From Rhizobium leguminosarum bv. trifolii WSM2297 (GTDB taxonomy: Bacteria; Pseudomonadota; Alphaproteobacteria; Rhizobiales; Rhizobiaceae), in assembly GCF_000271845.1 (NCBI RefSeq), contig NZ_JH719395.1:2697624-2761623 (forward strand): 64,000 bases of DNA, read 5' to 3'. Under the pieces are notes generated by a model that worked only from the letters and a program-made list of their open reading frames with translations, was not told the DNA's origin and did no database searches. Numbering within the stretch: the stretch's first letter is position 1; each line of letters starts with the position of its first letter. The position numbers and the translations under genes are program-made. Below are positions 48,888 through 58,973 of this stretch, piece by piece.

Positions 48888-50810
48888 ATGAGATGGATCG
48901 CGGCAGTGGTGCTTTTTCTTGTCCTCGCAGCCACGACGCAAGCGCAGACCCCTGCCGTGCCGGCGCAGCAGAAGATCGATGATCTTGTCCGACTGCTCCA
49001 GGATCCAGAGGTGCAATCGCTGCTCGAAGCTCGAAAATCTGAACCAGCGCCGAAGCCGCCGGAGGAAACGTTGTTTGCGTGGGAAGCTGCGATGCGGGCA
49101 CGCTTCGACGCGACGCTGGCGGCCCTCCCTCGCATACCCGCGGAGATAGGGGCAGCCGCGGCCCGAACGAGACATGACGCGCTCTCTGCAGGATACGCGC
49201 CCGTCTTCGTGATCCTGCTGTGCCTGCTCGCCGCCGGCGTGATCGCCGAGCGGCTTTATCTCCGGGCAAGAGCCGGGGCCGTGTCGTTGGCGGCCCAGCT
49301 TCTATCCTTGGCTGTCTTCACCTTCTCGATGGGGCTGATCTTCTTCGCACTGCGGTGGCCGCCACTGACGGAGGCAACCCTGATGGTCGCGCTCGCCGGC
49401 ATCATCGCCTTTCGGGCAGCGTCCATCGCTATCGACTTCGCCGTGGCCCGCCCGCACATCCGACGACGAATAAGGCTTTTCGTCGGCGTGCTTTTCGTCG
49501 CAATCGCAGCGGCCATGCTCGGAAAACCGATCGGCGTCGATCCTGCAGTGTCACAGGCCGTCTCCTGGTGTTTCTCGCTCGTCCTCGTGATCCTCGCAAT
49601 CGAGGGCGTCGTGTCAGTGGTGGCCATGAGCCTTAAGGCGAGACTGGCCATAGTCCTCGCCGTTCTGATCCTCTGGGTGGTGTGGTCGGTCGGCCTCACC
49701 GGACTTTTCCTGATCGGCGTCTACGTGCTCCTTCTGCCTCCGCTGCTGAAAGTCGTCGGGAACGCCGCCGGGGCGGCCAGCTCGGCCGAGCCGGGAAGCG
49801 TCCGACAGGTCCTCCTCATCCGCGGAAGCCGGGCGGTCGTCGTTCTGCTTGCGCTGGCGTCGCTTGCAATGGTGTTGAAAACCAGCACGACGACGATTAT
49901 CGCGGGCAATGCGGCCGCACAGGCGATCGCATATGGTCTGCTGAAGAGCGTGGTCGTCGTCCTGCTCGCCGACCTCGTCTGGCATCTGTCGAAAGCGTGG
50001 ATCGATCGGACACTGGCGCCGGCGGCCGAGGGTATTGCGCCCTCCCCGGCCGAGTCCGCGCGGCGCGCGCGCCTGCGCACCCTGCTTCCGATCTTCCGAA
50101 ACATGCTCGCGGTACTGGTCGCAGTGATGGCGGTGTTGATCGTGCTTGCGCAGCTCGGCGTCGAAATCGGGCCGCTGATTGCCGGAGCCGGGATCTTTGG
50201 TGTGGCGCTGGGTTTCGGATCACAGACCTTGGTCAAGGACGTGATCAGCGGCGTCTTCTACATGCTCGACGACGCCTTCAGGGTCGGCGAATACATACAG
50301 AGCGGCAGCTACAAGGGCACGGTCGAAGGGTTCAGTCTCCGCTCCGTCCGCCTCAGACATCACCGGGGTCCTGTCTTCACCGTTCCCTTCGGCGTGCTCG
50401 GCGCCGTCGAGAACATGAGTCGGGATTGGGTGATCGACAAGTTCAGGATATCGGTCGGCTTCGACACTGACCTCAACAAGGCCCGCAAGATCGCCAAGGC
50501 GATCGGCGTCGAACTGCAGGCGGATGCAGAAGTCGGCCCGATGTTCATAGAACCGCTTAAGATGAAGGGTGTCGAGGAATTCGGCGACTACGGCATCGTG
50601 CTGAGTTTCGCGATGACGACGGTCCCCGGCCAGCAGACCTACATCCGCCGCAAGGCCTATTTGATGATCCGCGAGGCATTCCAGGCCAACGGCATCTCAT
50701 TCGCAACGCCGAGTGTGCAGATCGGCGGCGATGACAAAACCGGAGCAGCGGCCGCAATGATTGCAACACGCGACCGCCAGGAAAAGAGCGCCACCGGGAC
50801 GGAGGGGTGA
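48888..50810 (+). CDS. MscS-family mechanosensitive channel (large)
   Basis: The 640-residue protein has a signal-peptide-like start (MRWIAAVVLFLVLAATTQAQ), a periplasmic helical segment (about 24-100), then about ten membrane helices and the MscS pore and cytosolic domain: AGAGIFGVALGFGSQTLVKDVISGVFYMLDDAFRVGEYI, GTVEGFSLRSVRLRHHRGPVFTVPFG, NMSRDW and KFRISVGFDTDL. It opens under membrane tension to release solutes. The extra helices before the pore helix make it like MscK/YnaI-type relatives. An ATG at 48834 gives 18 extra residues; 48888 is preferred for the signal peptide. Confidence 0.88.
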   Translation: MRWIAAVVLFLVLAATTQAQTPAVPAQQKIDDLVRLLQDPEVQSLLEARKSEPAPKPPEETLFAWEAAMRARFDATLAALPRIPAEIGAAAARTRHDALSAGYAPVFVILLCLLAAGVIAERLYLRARAGAVSLAAQLLSLAVFTFSMGLIFFALRWPPLTEATLMVALAGIIAFRAASIAIDFAVARPHIRRRIRLFVGVLFVAIAAAMLGKPIGVDPAVSQAVSWCFSLVLVILAIEGVVSVVAMSLKARLAIVLAVLILWVVWSVGLTGLFLIGVYVLLLPPLLKVVGNAAGAASSAEPGSVRQVLLIRGSRAVVVLLALASLAMVLKTSTTTIIAGNAAAQAIAYGLLKSVVVVLLADLVWHLSKAWIDRTLAPAAEGIAPSPAESARRARLRTLLPIFRNMLAVLVAVMAVLIVLAQLGVEIGPLIAGAGIFGVALGFGSQTLVKDVISGVFYMLDDAFRVGEYIQSGSYKGTVEGFSLRSVRLRHHRGPVFTVPFGVLGAVENMSRDWVIDKFRISVGFDTDLNKARKIAKAIGVELQADAEVGPMFIEPLKMKGVEEFGDYGIVLSFAMTTVPGQQTYIRRKAYLMIREAFQANGISFATPSVQIGGDDKTGAAAAMIATRDRQEKSATGTEG

Positions 50811-51267
50811 ATCCCGCCGGCCCGGTCATCAAGCCTTGCGACTCCCGATCCGACCATTACGATTTTTTGCGCCGAGAAACGCCAAAAGCCCCTTGCGGGG
50901 CTTTTGGGGATAATGAGGGAAAGTTGGGTTGCGGGGGCCTGAAGCCACAGAGACTTGTAACTTCGGCGGAACAGCCAGTGTTATTTGGAAGAAATTTCTC
51001 ACTACGCCGTAACAAAACGTCGGTAGCGACCGGCTCAAGCCATTTGCCTATGGAACAATAAAATCGGTACGGCCCTATCGAAAGCGCGCGCTTCGCAAGC
51101 GACCTTCGCCACATCCGGACCGACCCGCACCTACTCCGCCGATGACAATAATCTTGTGAAAAATTCAATATTAGGGCACAATTTATGAACGCAACGGAAG
51201 TTGCGGCGCAGTCTCAAATCCGGACGTCTCGCGCCGAGTGACAGTTCGCGTCGGAAGGTCGGCGTCG
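50811..51267. other. Intergenic region before the nuo operon
   Basis: These 457 bases contain a perfect hairpin (50882-50907) near the mscS end and an AT-rich stretch at 51140-51190 (GATGACAATAATC onward) that is the likely nuo promoter. Short minus-strand frames (for example 50857-51168) show no family features. No FNR/FixK box was found here. Confidence 0.5.
50882..50907. terminator. Hairpin after the MscS gene, terminator-like
   Basis: CCAAAAGCCCC-TTGC-GGGGCTTTTGG is an 11-base perfect stem with a 4-base loop 72 bases after the mscS stop. There is no T tract directly after it (GGATAAT follows), so a plain rho-independent terminator is doubtful; the G/C stem could still stabilise an mRNA end. 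Confidence 0.4.
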
Positions 51268-51764
<497 letters not shown>

Positions 51765-51768
<4 letters not shown>

Positions 51769-52070
51769 TGGTTCCGCTCTGGTGGTATATTGTGCTCGGA
51801 GTGTTCCTGTTCGTGATCGGAGCGGCGGGCGTGCTGCTCAGGCGCAATATTCTAGTCGTGCTGATGTCGCTGGAGCTGCTGCTCAACTCGGTCAACATCA
51901 ATTTCATCGCTTTCGGGCGTTACCACGCCGATTTCCGCGGGCAGATCTTCGCGATCTTCGTCATCGCAATCACCGCGGCGGAGGTTGCCGTCGCCCTCGG
52001 TATTCTGGTCGCCCTCGTGAGGAACAAATCCACCCTCAAGGTCGACGAGGTGACGGTGATGAAAGGATAG
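51765..52070 (+). CDS. nuoK: NADH-quinone oxidoreductase subunit K
   Basis: The 101-residue subunit has three helices and the conserved Glu pair: [21 protein letters not shown] carries the first (E-x-x-L-N-S-V-N) and [22 protein letters not shown] the second. The length is standard. Two ATG codons (51765 and 51768) are preceded by AAGGAG. The stop is 5 bases before the TTG start of the first MrpD-like gene. Confidence 0.94.
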
Positions 52071-52075
52071 CGGCT

Positions 52076-53539
52076 TTGGACCCGGTTGTATCGATCCGGC
52101 CGTTGCTTGCCATCACCGTCGCCGGTCTGGCGGCCCTTGCAGTTCTCCTTTTGAACAACCGCGAGAAACTTCGCGATCTGGTCTCGCCGTTGGCCGCGAT
52201 CGCTATGTTCGCGATTGTCGTGTCGATGGCGCCCACGGTGCTGGCGGGTGGGACGGTCGAATTGCGCCTGTTCGAGATTCTGCCGGGGATCGACTTTGCT
52301 TTCCGGGTCGATGCGCTCGGCATGGTATTTGCCACCGTCTCGTCGCTGCTGTGGATCTTGGCGGCGATCTATTCCATCGGCTACATGCGGCATTTGAACG
52401 AGCATGCACAGACCCGGTTCTTCGCCTGCTTCGCCAGCAGTCTTGCGGCCGCCGCCGGGGGCGCCTTCGCCGCCAATCTGTTCACGCTGGTGATCTTCTA
52501 CGAAGTGCTCAGCCTCGTTACCTATCCGCTCGTCTACCACCACGAGGACGAAGAGGGATGGAGGGGCAGCCGCAAGTACCTCGTCTATCTGATGGGTGCC
52601 TCGAAAAGCGCGCTGCTCGCCGCACTGGCGCTGACCTACCATATGGCGGGGTCGCTCGACTTTGTCGCGGGGGGGCTGCTGGCCGGGAGCGATGCCCCGG
52701 CGGTGCTGCTAACGGTCGTTTATTTCTGCTATCTTTTCGGCTTCGCCAAGGCCGCTGTGATGCCGATGCACGCCTGGTTGCCCGCCGCGATGGTCGCGCC
52801 GACACCGGTCAGCGCGCTTTTGCATGCAGTGGCAGTGGTCAAGATGGGCGTGTTCTGCGTGCTGCGGGTGGTGTTCCATGTCTTCGGCACGGGGCTGGTG
52901 GGCGGGCTGGGCCTCGGCATCGCCACAGCCTATCTGGCTTCGTTCACGATCCTGATGGCGTCGGTTTACGCCCTGACGCGGGACGACCTGAAGGCCAGGC
53001 TTGCCTATTCGACCGTCAGCCAGCTCTCCTACATCGTGCTAGGCGCGGTTCTGTTGTCGCCGGTCGCGATGGTCGGCGGGATCATCCACATCGCGGCGCA
53101 CGCATTTTCCAAGATCACACTCTTTTTCTGCGCCGGTTCGATCTATTGCGCGTCCGGCAAGCGTAACATCAGCGACATGGCCGGTATCGGCCGCAGGCTG
53201 CCCTGGACGATGGGGGCATTCTTCGTGGCTTCGCTCAGCATGATCGGGATACCGCCGACCGCCGGCTTCGTCAGCAAGTGGTATCTGGCGGAGGGTGCCG
53301 TGGCGGCGGGGGAGACCACGTTCCTGGTCGTGCTCCTGGTAAGCTCGATCCTGAACGCCGCCTATTTCCTGCCGGTCAGCTATGCCGCCTTCTTCCAGCC
53401 GGAAAGGCAGGAGAGCCGGACGACGGTCCGTGAAATTCCGTTGGTCACGATTCCGCTGGTCGCGACCGCGGTCCTGTCGGTGCTAATGGGCATTTTCCCG
53501 GGCTATTTTCTCACCCTGGCAGACGGAGTGATCCGATGA
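52076..53539 (+). CDS. MrpD-like proton-pumping subunit (NuoL/M/N family), first copy
   Basis: The 487-residue protein has about fourteen helices of the proton-conducting membrane transporter family: FEILPGIDFAFRVDALGMVFATVSSLLW, VIFYEVLSLVTYPLVYHHEDEE (the key Glu), GFAKAAVMPMHAWLPAAMVAPTPVSALLHAVAVVKMGVF (the discontinuous helix and Lys), and RDDLKARLAYSTVSQLSYI. It resembles MrpD/antiporter subunits more than canonical NuoL and ends without the lateral helix. The start is TTG 52076, with AAAGGAT 8 bases before. The next gene overlaps by ATGA. It is the extra fourth antiporter-like subunit in this complex I. Confidence 0.85.
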   Translation: MDPVVSIRPLLAITVAGLAALAVLLLNNREKLRDLVSPLAAIAMFAIVVSMAPTVLAGGTVELRLFEILPGIDFAFRVDALGMVFATVSSLLWILAAIYSIGYMRHLNEHAQTRFFACFASSLAAAAGGAFAANLFTLVIFYEVLSLVTYPLVYHHEDEEGWRGSRKYLVYLMGASKSALLAALALTYHMAGSLDFVAGGLLAGSDAPAVLLTVVYFCYLFGFAKAAVMPMHAWLPAAMVAPTPVSALLHAVAVVKMGVFCVLRVVFHVFGTGLVGGLGLGIATAYLASFTILMASVYALTRDDLKARLAYSTVSQLSYIVLGAVLLSPVAMVGGIIHIAAHAFSKITLFFCAGSIYCASGKRNISDMAGIGRRLPWTMGAFFVASLSMIGIPPTAGFVSKWYLAEGAVAAGETTFLVVLLVSSILNAAYFLPVSYAAFFQPERQESRTTVREIPLVTIPLVATAVLSVLMGIFPGYFLTLADGVIR

Positions 53540-53790
53540 TCAAGCGTGTCGTCGACTTCTTTGGTGACGCGCAATATGCGGGGCCGCGCCGCCGACTGTT
53601 CTACCTTGTGCTCGTCCTGATCGTCGTCGCCGACTTTCTGGTCTCCCGCGAACACGCCGAATATCTGTGGGATAGGCTGCCGGGCTGGTCCGCCGTCTAC
53701 GGCTTCGTCTCCTGCGTCCTGCTTATCTTCGTTTCCAAGTTTCTCGGCCATCGGGTCGGGCTCATGCGGCGCGAGGACTATTATGACTGA
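53536..53790 (+). CDS. Small two-TM protein between antiporter-like subunits
   Basis: The 84-residue protein has helices at about 22-37 and 52-68 (LFYLVLVLIVVADFLVSREH, YGFVSCVLLIFVSKFLG) and a charged end (RREDYYD). The pattern of a helix, a REHAEYLWDRLPGW loop and a helix followed by ...EDYYD recalls a small conserved partner of MrpD-like subunits in unusual complex I and Mrp-type clusters. It overlaps both flanking genes (ATGA at 53536-53539; 8 bases at 53783-53790), so it is likely made in equal amounts with them and belongs to the membrane arm. Confidence 0.82.
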   Translation: MIKRVVDFFGDAQYAGPRRRLFYLVLVLIVVADFLVSREHAEYLWDRLPGWSAVYGFVSCVLLIFVSKFLGHRVGLMRREDYYD

Positions 53791-55558
53791 CTTCATCCAT
53801 CCGGCTCTGCTCTTTATTCTTGGTGCTCTGCCGATCCCGTTACTCAGCGGGTCGGTCCGCAAGGCCTATCTGCTTCTGATCCCTGCGCTGGCGATCCTTG
53901 CCGTGCTTGCGATGGAGCCGGGCAGCTATGGCGAAGCGCGGTTCATCGGGCAGGATATCCTGATTGCGAAGGTGGACAAACTCAGCATCGTCTTCGCCAC
54001 CGTTTTCACCATCATGGCGCTGATCGGCATGGTCTACGCGCTGCACCTGACGGATGCCGGCCAGCACGTGGCCGCATTCGTCTATGTCGGCAGCGCGCTT
54101 GGCGTGGTGTTTGCCGGTGACTACCTGACCCTCTACCTGTTCTGGGAGGGCATGGCATTCGCTTCCGCCTATCTGGTCTTCGCACAGCGTGGTGGGCCGG
54201 CGATCCGGGCCGGCTTCCGCTACCTCATGGTCCATATCGCCGGCGGCGTCGTCCTGCTCGGCGGCATCATTTCCCACGGACTCGCCACCGGTTCACTGCT
54301 TTTCGGCCCGATCGCGGCGGCCATCACCAACGGGGGAATGGGCGTCGGCGACTACCTGATCCTCGCCGGTTTCATCCTCAACGCGGCCGTGCCGCCGCTC
54401 AATGCCTGGCTGACCGATGCCTATCCGGAGGCGACCGTCACCGGGGCGGTGTTCATGAGCGCGTTTACCACCAAGACCGCAGTCTATGTGTTGGCGCGGG
54501 CGTTTCCGGGGACCGAGCTCCTGGTCTGGCTCGGTGCCATCATGGCGCTCTACGGCGTCATCTACGCGGTGCTGGAGAACGATTGCCGGCGGCTTCTCGC
54601 CTATCACATCGTCAGCCAGGTGGGCTATATGATCGCGGGTATCGGCATCGGGACCGAGATGGCGGTGAACGGAGCCGCCAGCCACGCCTTCGCGCATATC
54701 CTCTACAAGGCGCTGCTGTTCATGGGTGCCGGGGCAGTCATCTACGTCACCGGCCGACGCAAGCTCACCGAGCTCGGAGGGCTTTACAAGACCATGCCGC
54801 TGACCGTGGCGCTTTACATGGTCGGTGCCTTTGCGATCTCAGCCTTCCCGTTCTTTTCGGGTTTCGTCACCAAATCGATGGTGATAGCGGCTGCAGGAGC
54901 GGATCACCGCGCGCTGGTGGTGCTGGCGCTGACGATGGCATCGTCCGGGACGTTCCTGCACACTGGCCTCAAGCTTCCCTATTACATGTTTTTCGGCGTG
55001 GACCGGAAACTGGAGGCGCGGGAGCCGCCGCGCAACATGCTGATCGCCATGGGCATGGCGGCGGTGCTCTGCATTGCGATCGGGGTGTTCCCCCAGCCGC
55101 TTTATGCGCTTCTGCCCTATCCGGTGGATTTCGAACCCTATACGGGTTCGCATGTCATGGAGAGCCTCGGGCTACTTATGTTCACCGCCCTGGGGTTCGT
55201 GCTGTTCCTCTGGGCGCTCGATCCCGAGAACACGATCAGCCTCGACACCGACTGGTTTTATCGCAAGGGTGCGCGGGCCTTCATGTGGCTCGCCGAAAGG
55301 CCGCTGGCGCGCTATGAGCAGGCGGTGAGCAATGTCTCCGAGACCGCGGCGCTGCCCTTGCTGCACGGCGCGGCGCGGGCAGGACTCCGACTCGATCTTG
55401 TCGGCGTGGATGCCGTCGTGAATGGCATTGCCCACTCGATCCTCCACAGCGGCGGGCGGCTCAGGCGGCTCCAGACGGGTGTCGTGACCCATTACGTGCT
55501 GGCGATGGTCGTCGGTCTGATCGCAGCCACCGTCGTCTTCGTCGTGGCGTGGCGGTAG
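53783..55558 (+). CDS. MrpD/NuoL-like proton-pumping subunit with C-terminal lateral-helix-like extension
   Basis: The 591-residue protein has the transporter core (ILIAKVDKLSIVFATVFTIM, YLTLYLFWEGMAFASAYLVFAQRGG with the key Glu, LNAAVPPLNAWLTDAYPEATVTGAVFMSAFTTKTAVYVL with the Lys, YAVLENDCRRLLAYHIVSQVGYM). After residue 480 comes a tail resembling the NuoL C-terminus: SLDTDWFYRKGARAFMWLAE, then VVNGIAHSILHSGGRLRRLQTG and a last helix. Canonical NuoL (about 615+ residues) is otherwise absent, so this is probably its replacement. The start overlaps the 84-residue gene. Confidence 0.85.
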   Translation: MTDFIHPALLFILGALPIPLLSGSVRKAYLLLIPALAILAVLAMEPGSYGEARFIGQDILIAKVDKLSIVFATVFTIMALIGMVYALHLTDAGQHVAAFVYVGSALGVVFAGDYLTLYLFWEGMAFASAYLVFAQRGGPAIRAGFRYLMVHIAGGVVLLGGIISHGLATGSLLFGPIAAAITNGGMGVGDYLILAGFILNAAVPPLNAWLTDAYPEATVTGAVFMSAFTTKTAVYVLARAFPGTELLVWLGAIMALYGVIYAVLENDCRRLLAYHIVSQVGYMIAGIGIGTEMAVNGAASHAFAHILYKALLFMGAGAVIYVTGRRKLTELGGLYKTMPLTVALYMVGAFAISAFPFFSGFVTKSMVIAAAGADHRALVVLALTMASSGTFLHTGLKLPYYMFFGVDRKLEAREPPRNMLIAMGMAAVLCIAIGVFPQPLYALLPYPVDFEPYTGSHVMESLGLLMFTALGFVLFLWALDPENTISLDTDWFYRKGARAFMWLAERPLARYEQAVSNVSETAALPLLHGAARAGLRLDLVGVDAVVNGIAHSILHSGGRLRRLQTGVVTHYVLAMVVGLIAATVVFVVAWR

Positions 55559-55566
55559 GGCGTGCC

Positions 55567-57042
55567 ATGGGCTTCCCGCTCCTCAGCTTCATCATATTCA
55601 CACCCGTCGCCGGGGCCGCGGTTCTGATGTTCCTGCGCGGTGACGATGCAGCGCGGTGGACTGCGCTCTCTTTCACCGTCCTCGACCTTGCTCTCTGCAT
55701 CGCCATGCTGGTCGGCTTCGACACCACGACCCATGCCATGCAGTTCAGCGAGACGCGCCCGTGGGTGCCCGTGCTCGGGATCAATTATGCGCTTGGCATC
55801 GACGGAATCAGCGCGCTCTTCGTGTTCCTGACCGCACTGTTGGGGTCGATCTGCGTGCTCGCCTCCTGGGTCGCGATCGACCGCAAGGTGAAGGAATTCA
55901 TGATCTGCCTGCTCTCCATGCAGGCGCTGATGCTCGGGGTCTTCTGTGCACTCGATCTGTTCCTCTTCTACGTCTTTTGGGAGGCGATGCTGATCCCGAT
56001 GTACCTCATCATCGGCGTCTGGGGCGGCGAGGGTCGGGTCTATGCGGCGATCAAGTTTTTCCTCTACACGCTGGCGGGCAGCCTCCTGTTCCTGATCGGT
56101 GTCATCGTGCTCTATTTCTACGGTGGCAGGACCTTCGATATCCTCGCATTGACAGAGCAGGACTTGCCGTTCCGGATACAGTCCTGGCTGTTCTTCGCCT
56201 TCCTGATCGCTTTTGCGGTCAAGGTGCCGATGGTGCCGCTCCATACCTGGCTGCCGGACGCCCATGTGCAGGCGCCGACGGCGGGCAGCATTATCCTCGC
56301 CGGCGTGCTCCTGAAGATGGGCGCCTACGGATTCCTGCGGTTCTCGCTGCCGATGCTGCCGGAGGCATCGATGTATTATTCGACGCTGATGCTGGCGCTT
56401 TCGGCGCTTGCGATCGTCTATGGCGGGTTGCTCGCGCTGGCGCAGGACGATCTGAAGAAACTGGTGGCCTATTCCAGCATCAGCCATATGGGCTTCGTGA
56501 CACTGGGGATTTTTGCGCTGAACCTCCGCGGGCTCGAGGGCGGTATCCTGCAGATGTTCAATCACGGCGTGACGACAGGCGCCCTATTCCTGCTCGTCGG
56601 GCTGATTTACGAGCGGACCCACACCCGCAGCATCGCCGACTATGGCGGGTTGATGAAGGCGGCGCCGGTTTACACCACGTTTCTGGCACTGTTTACCCTG
56701 TCGTCGATGGCGCTGCCGGGGACGAATTCGTTCGTCGGCGAGTTGCTGGTGCTGTCAGGCGGGTTTGCGGCCAACTTGGTCGCCGGCTCGGCCGCGGTTT
56801 TGGGCGCATTGCTGGGGGCTGCCTATCTGCTTGGCATGTACGGAAAAGTCGCGCTCGGCTCGGCCAGCGTCGGTGGCGGGTTGGCGATACGCGACGTGAA
56901 CGCCCGTGAGATGGCTGCGATCCTGCCGCTGGCCGTCTTCGTACTCTGGGTTGGGCTCTATCCAAAACCCTTTCTCAACATCATCGACGCCTCGGTGAAG
57001 CATCTGCTGACGCACGTGCAAAGTAGGGGGAGCGGCCCATGA
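55567..57042 (+). CDS. nuoM: NADH-quinone oxidoreductase subunit M
   Basis: The 491-residue subunit is a canonical NuoM: YALGIDGISALFVFLTALLG, FYVFWEAMLIPMYLIIGVWGGEGRVYAAIKFFLYTLAGSL (helix with the conserved Glu and Lys region), KVPMVPLHTWLPDAHVQAPTAGSIILAGVLLKMGAYGFLRF and YSSISHMGFVTLGIF. It is the second or third pump of the membrane arm. ATG 55567 has GGTAGGG 6 bases before. It overlaps nuoN by ATGA. Confidence 0.94.
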   Translation: MGFPLLSFIIFTPVAGAAVLMFLRGDDAARWTALSFTVLDLALCIAMLVGFDTTTHAMQFSETRPWVPVLGINYALGIDGISALFVFLTALLGSICVLASWVAIDRKVKEFMICLLSMQALMLGVFCALDLFLFYVFWEAMLIPMYLIIGVWGGEGRVYAAIKFFLYTLAGSLLFLIGVIVLYFYGGRTFDILALTEQDLPFRIQSWLFFAFLIAFAVKVPMVPLHTWLPDAHVQAPTAGSIILAGVLLKMGAYGFLRFSLPMLPEASMYYSTLMLALSALAIVYGGLLALAQDDLKKLVAYSSISHMGFVTLGIFALNLRGLEGGILQMFNHGVTTGALFLLVGLIYERTHTRSIADYGGLMKAAPVYTTFLALFTLSSMALPGTNSFVGELLVLSGGFAANLVAGSAAVLGALLGAAYLLGMYGKVALGSASVGGGLAIRDVNAREMAAILPLAVFVLWVGLYPKPFLNIIDASVKHLLTHVQSRGSGP

Positions 57043-58478
57043 CCGCCGCCACGCTTTTCCAGTCGGCCCTAGCGAGCCTGCCCGAGATCGCGGTGATCAC
57101 CGGCGCCTGCATCCTGCTGATCCTGGGACAGTTTGTACGGAAGGGACAGGAACATTTCCTTGTCTGGGCGTCGGTCACGGTCGTGTTGATTGCCGCCTTG
57201 GCGACACTCATGCTGGCGAGCGAGGTGCGGCCGGCCTACACCGGCATGTTCATCACCGATCGCTTCGCGGTCTTCTTCAAGTTCGTTTTCTACTTAGCCA
57301 CCGTTCTAACATTCCTCCTTTCGCGAAAATATGCCGATATCGAAGGGATCGGGAACAGCGAATACTATGTCCTGCTGCTCTTCGCGCTTTCGGGCATGAT
57401 GATCATGGCCTCGGCGACCGATCTCTTGTCGATCTATGTGGGCCTCGAACTGATGGTGATTTGCACCTACGTGCTGACCGGTTTCCTGCGGCACGAGCGG
57501 CGGTCGAACGAAGCCGCGCTGAAATACGTAATCCTTGGCGCGGTCTCGACCGGGATTTTCCTTTACGGCGTATCGCTGATCTACGGGCTCACCGGCACAA
57601 CGCAATTGGACGGGATGGCTACAGCCGTGACCGGCGATCCGCTCGATCCCGGATTGCTGCTGGCGGTGGTCTTCATCGTCGCGGGGCTGGTCTTCAAGGT
57701 CGGCGCGGTTCCCTTCCATATGTGGCTGCCGGACGTCTATGAAGGCGCGCCGACGACGATCACCGCCTTCATGTCGGTGGGCCCTAAGGCGGCGGGGTTC
57801 GCTGTGATCCTGCGGGTATTCCTCAACCCTCTGGTCGCAGCCTCGGACGTCTGGATCATCGTCGCCGTCATTGCGGTGGTCACGATGGCGCTCGGCAGTT
57901 TCGTGGCACTGGTCCAGGATAATTTCAAGCGTCTCCTGGCCTATTCCAGCATCGCCCACGCCGGCTTCGCCATTTTCGGCGTGGCCGCCGGCGGTGCCGA
58001 TGGGATCGCCAGCGTGATGCTCTATCTGCTGATCTACGCCTTCATGAATCTCGGCATTTTCGGCACCGTCATCATGATGCGGAACGGCGATTTCTCGGGC
58101 GAGGTCATCGAAGACTATGCGGGTTTCGCCAAGTCACATCCAGGGCTGGCACTTCTGATGCTGCTCTATCTCTTCTCGCTGGCCGGCATTCCGCCGACCG
58201 CCGGGTTCTTCGCCAAGTTTTACGTGCTCGTCGCCCTCGTCGAGCGCGGTTTCGTCATGCTGGCGGTAATCGCAGTGCTGCTCAGCGCCGTCGCCGCCTA
58301 TTTCTACATCCGCATCGTCATGGTGATCTACATGCGCGAGCCAAAGGGGGCGTTCACCCCGGCGCTGACACCCCTTGTGGGCGCAACACTTGCCGTCACC
58401 GCCGCCGGCACCATCGGCATCGGCCTATTTCCGTCGTGGTTTCTGAAGCTTGCTCAAGATTCGGTCTTTGGCGGGTGA
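57039..58478 (+). CDS. nuoN: NADH-quinone oxidoreductase subunit N
   Basis: The 479-residue subunit has the NuoN pattern: LLFALSGMMIMASATDLLSIYVGLELMVICTYVLTGFLRHERRSNEAALKYVILGAVSTGIFLYGVSLIYGLTG and FHMWLPDVYEGAPTTITAFMSVGPKAAGFAVILR, then LLAYSSIAHAGFAIFG. It is one of the antiporter-like pumps of complex I. It ends the JK-MrpD-MrpD-MN block; a 129-base gap follows before nuoA. Confidence 0.94.
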   Translation: MTAATLFQSALASLPEIAVITGACILLILGQFVRKGQEHFLVWASVTVVLIAALATLMLASEVRPAYTGMFITDRFAVFFKFVFYLATVLTFLLSRKYADIEGIGNSEYYVLLLFALSGMMIMASATDLLSIYVGLELMVICTYVLTGFLRHERRSNEAALKYVILGAVSTGIFLYGVSLIYGLTGTTQLDGMATAVTGDPLDPGLLLAVVFIVAGLVFKVGAVPFHMWLPDVYEGAPTTITAFMSVGPKAAGFAVILRVFLNPLVAASDVWIIVAVIAVVTMALGSFVALVQDNFKRLLAYSSIAHAGFAIFGVAAGGADGIASVMLYLLIYAFMNLGIFGTVIMMRNGDFSGEVIEDYAGFAKSHPGLALLMLLYLFSLAGIPPTAGFFAKFYVLVALVERGFVMLAVIAVLLSAVAAYFYIRIVMVIYMREPKGAFTPALTPLVGATLAVTAAGTIGIGLFPSWFLKLAQDSVFGG

Positions 58479-58607
58479 GCGATTGGATTTGCAATGATCG
58501 CACCGACGGAATAGACTTGAAGCTAGAGGAAGGATTGCCCAAGTCGCGCCGCGGCGTGACCGATTTACCGGTTCGGAAAGAGGTCGGTGGGCAACCGGTG
58601 CAGTGAT

Positions 58608-58973
58608 ATGACTGCAATGGAATTCTTGCCGGTTCTTTTCATGGTCGCCGGAGTCGTTCTGGTGGTAGGGGTGACGTTGTTCGTTTCCTCGCTGCTGCGC
58701 CCATCCAATCCCTATCCCGCCAAGAACATGCCCTATGAATGCGGCATGGACGCAGCGGGCGAGGCGGCGGCGGGCCGCTTCAGGGTGCCGTTCTTTATCC
58801 TCGCGATCCTGCTGGTCGTTTTCGATGTCGAAGCGATGTTCCTCTTTCCCTGGGCCGTCGTCCTGAAAGAGATCGGGCTGGTCGGCTATATCGAGATGTT
58901 CATCTTCATATTGCTGCTTCTCGTGGGCTTCGCCTACGCTTGGCTGAAAGGAGCGCTGGAATGGGAGGCGTAA
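58608..58973 (+). CDS. nuoA: NADH-quinone oxidoreductase subunit A
   Basis: The 121-residue subunit has three helices and the family motifs [57 protein letters not shown]. It helps link the quinone site and membrane arm. The ATG at 58608 is used; a GTG at 58587 with GAGG 3 bases before, and an ATG at 58617, are alternatives. The end overlaps nuoB by 13 bases. Confidence 0.9.
   Translation: MTAMEFLPVLFMVAGVVLVVGVTLFVSSLLRPSNPYPAKNMPYECGMDAAGEAAAGRFRVPFFILAILLVVFDVEAMFLFPWAVVLKEIGLVGYIEMFIFILLLLVGFAYAWLKGALEWEA

Noticed and set aside
50857..51168. 103-codon minus-strand frame before nuoJ
   Set aside because: Crosses the hairpin and likely nuo promoter; composition and lack of family features suggest non-coding.
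51140..51190. FNR/FixK box before nuoJ
   Set aside because: TTGTG...TTCAA has the wrong half-sites and spacing.
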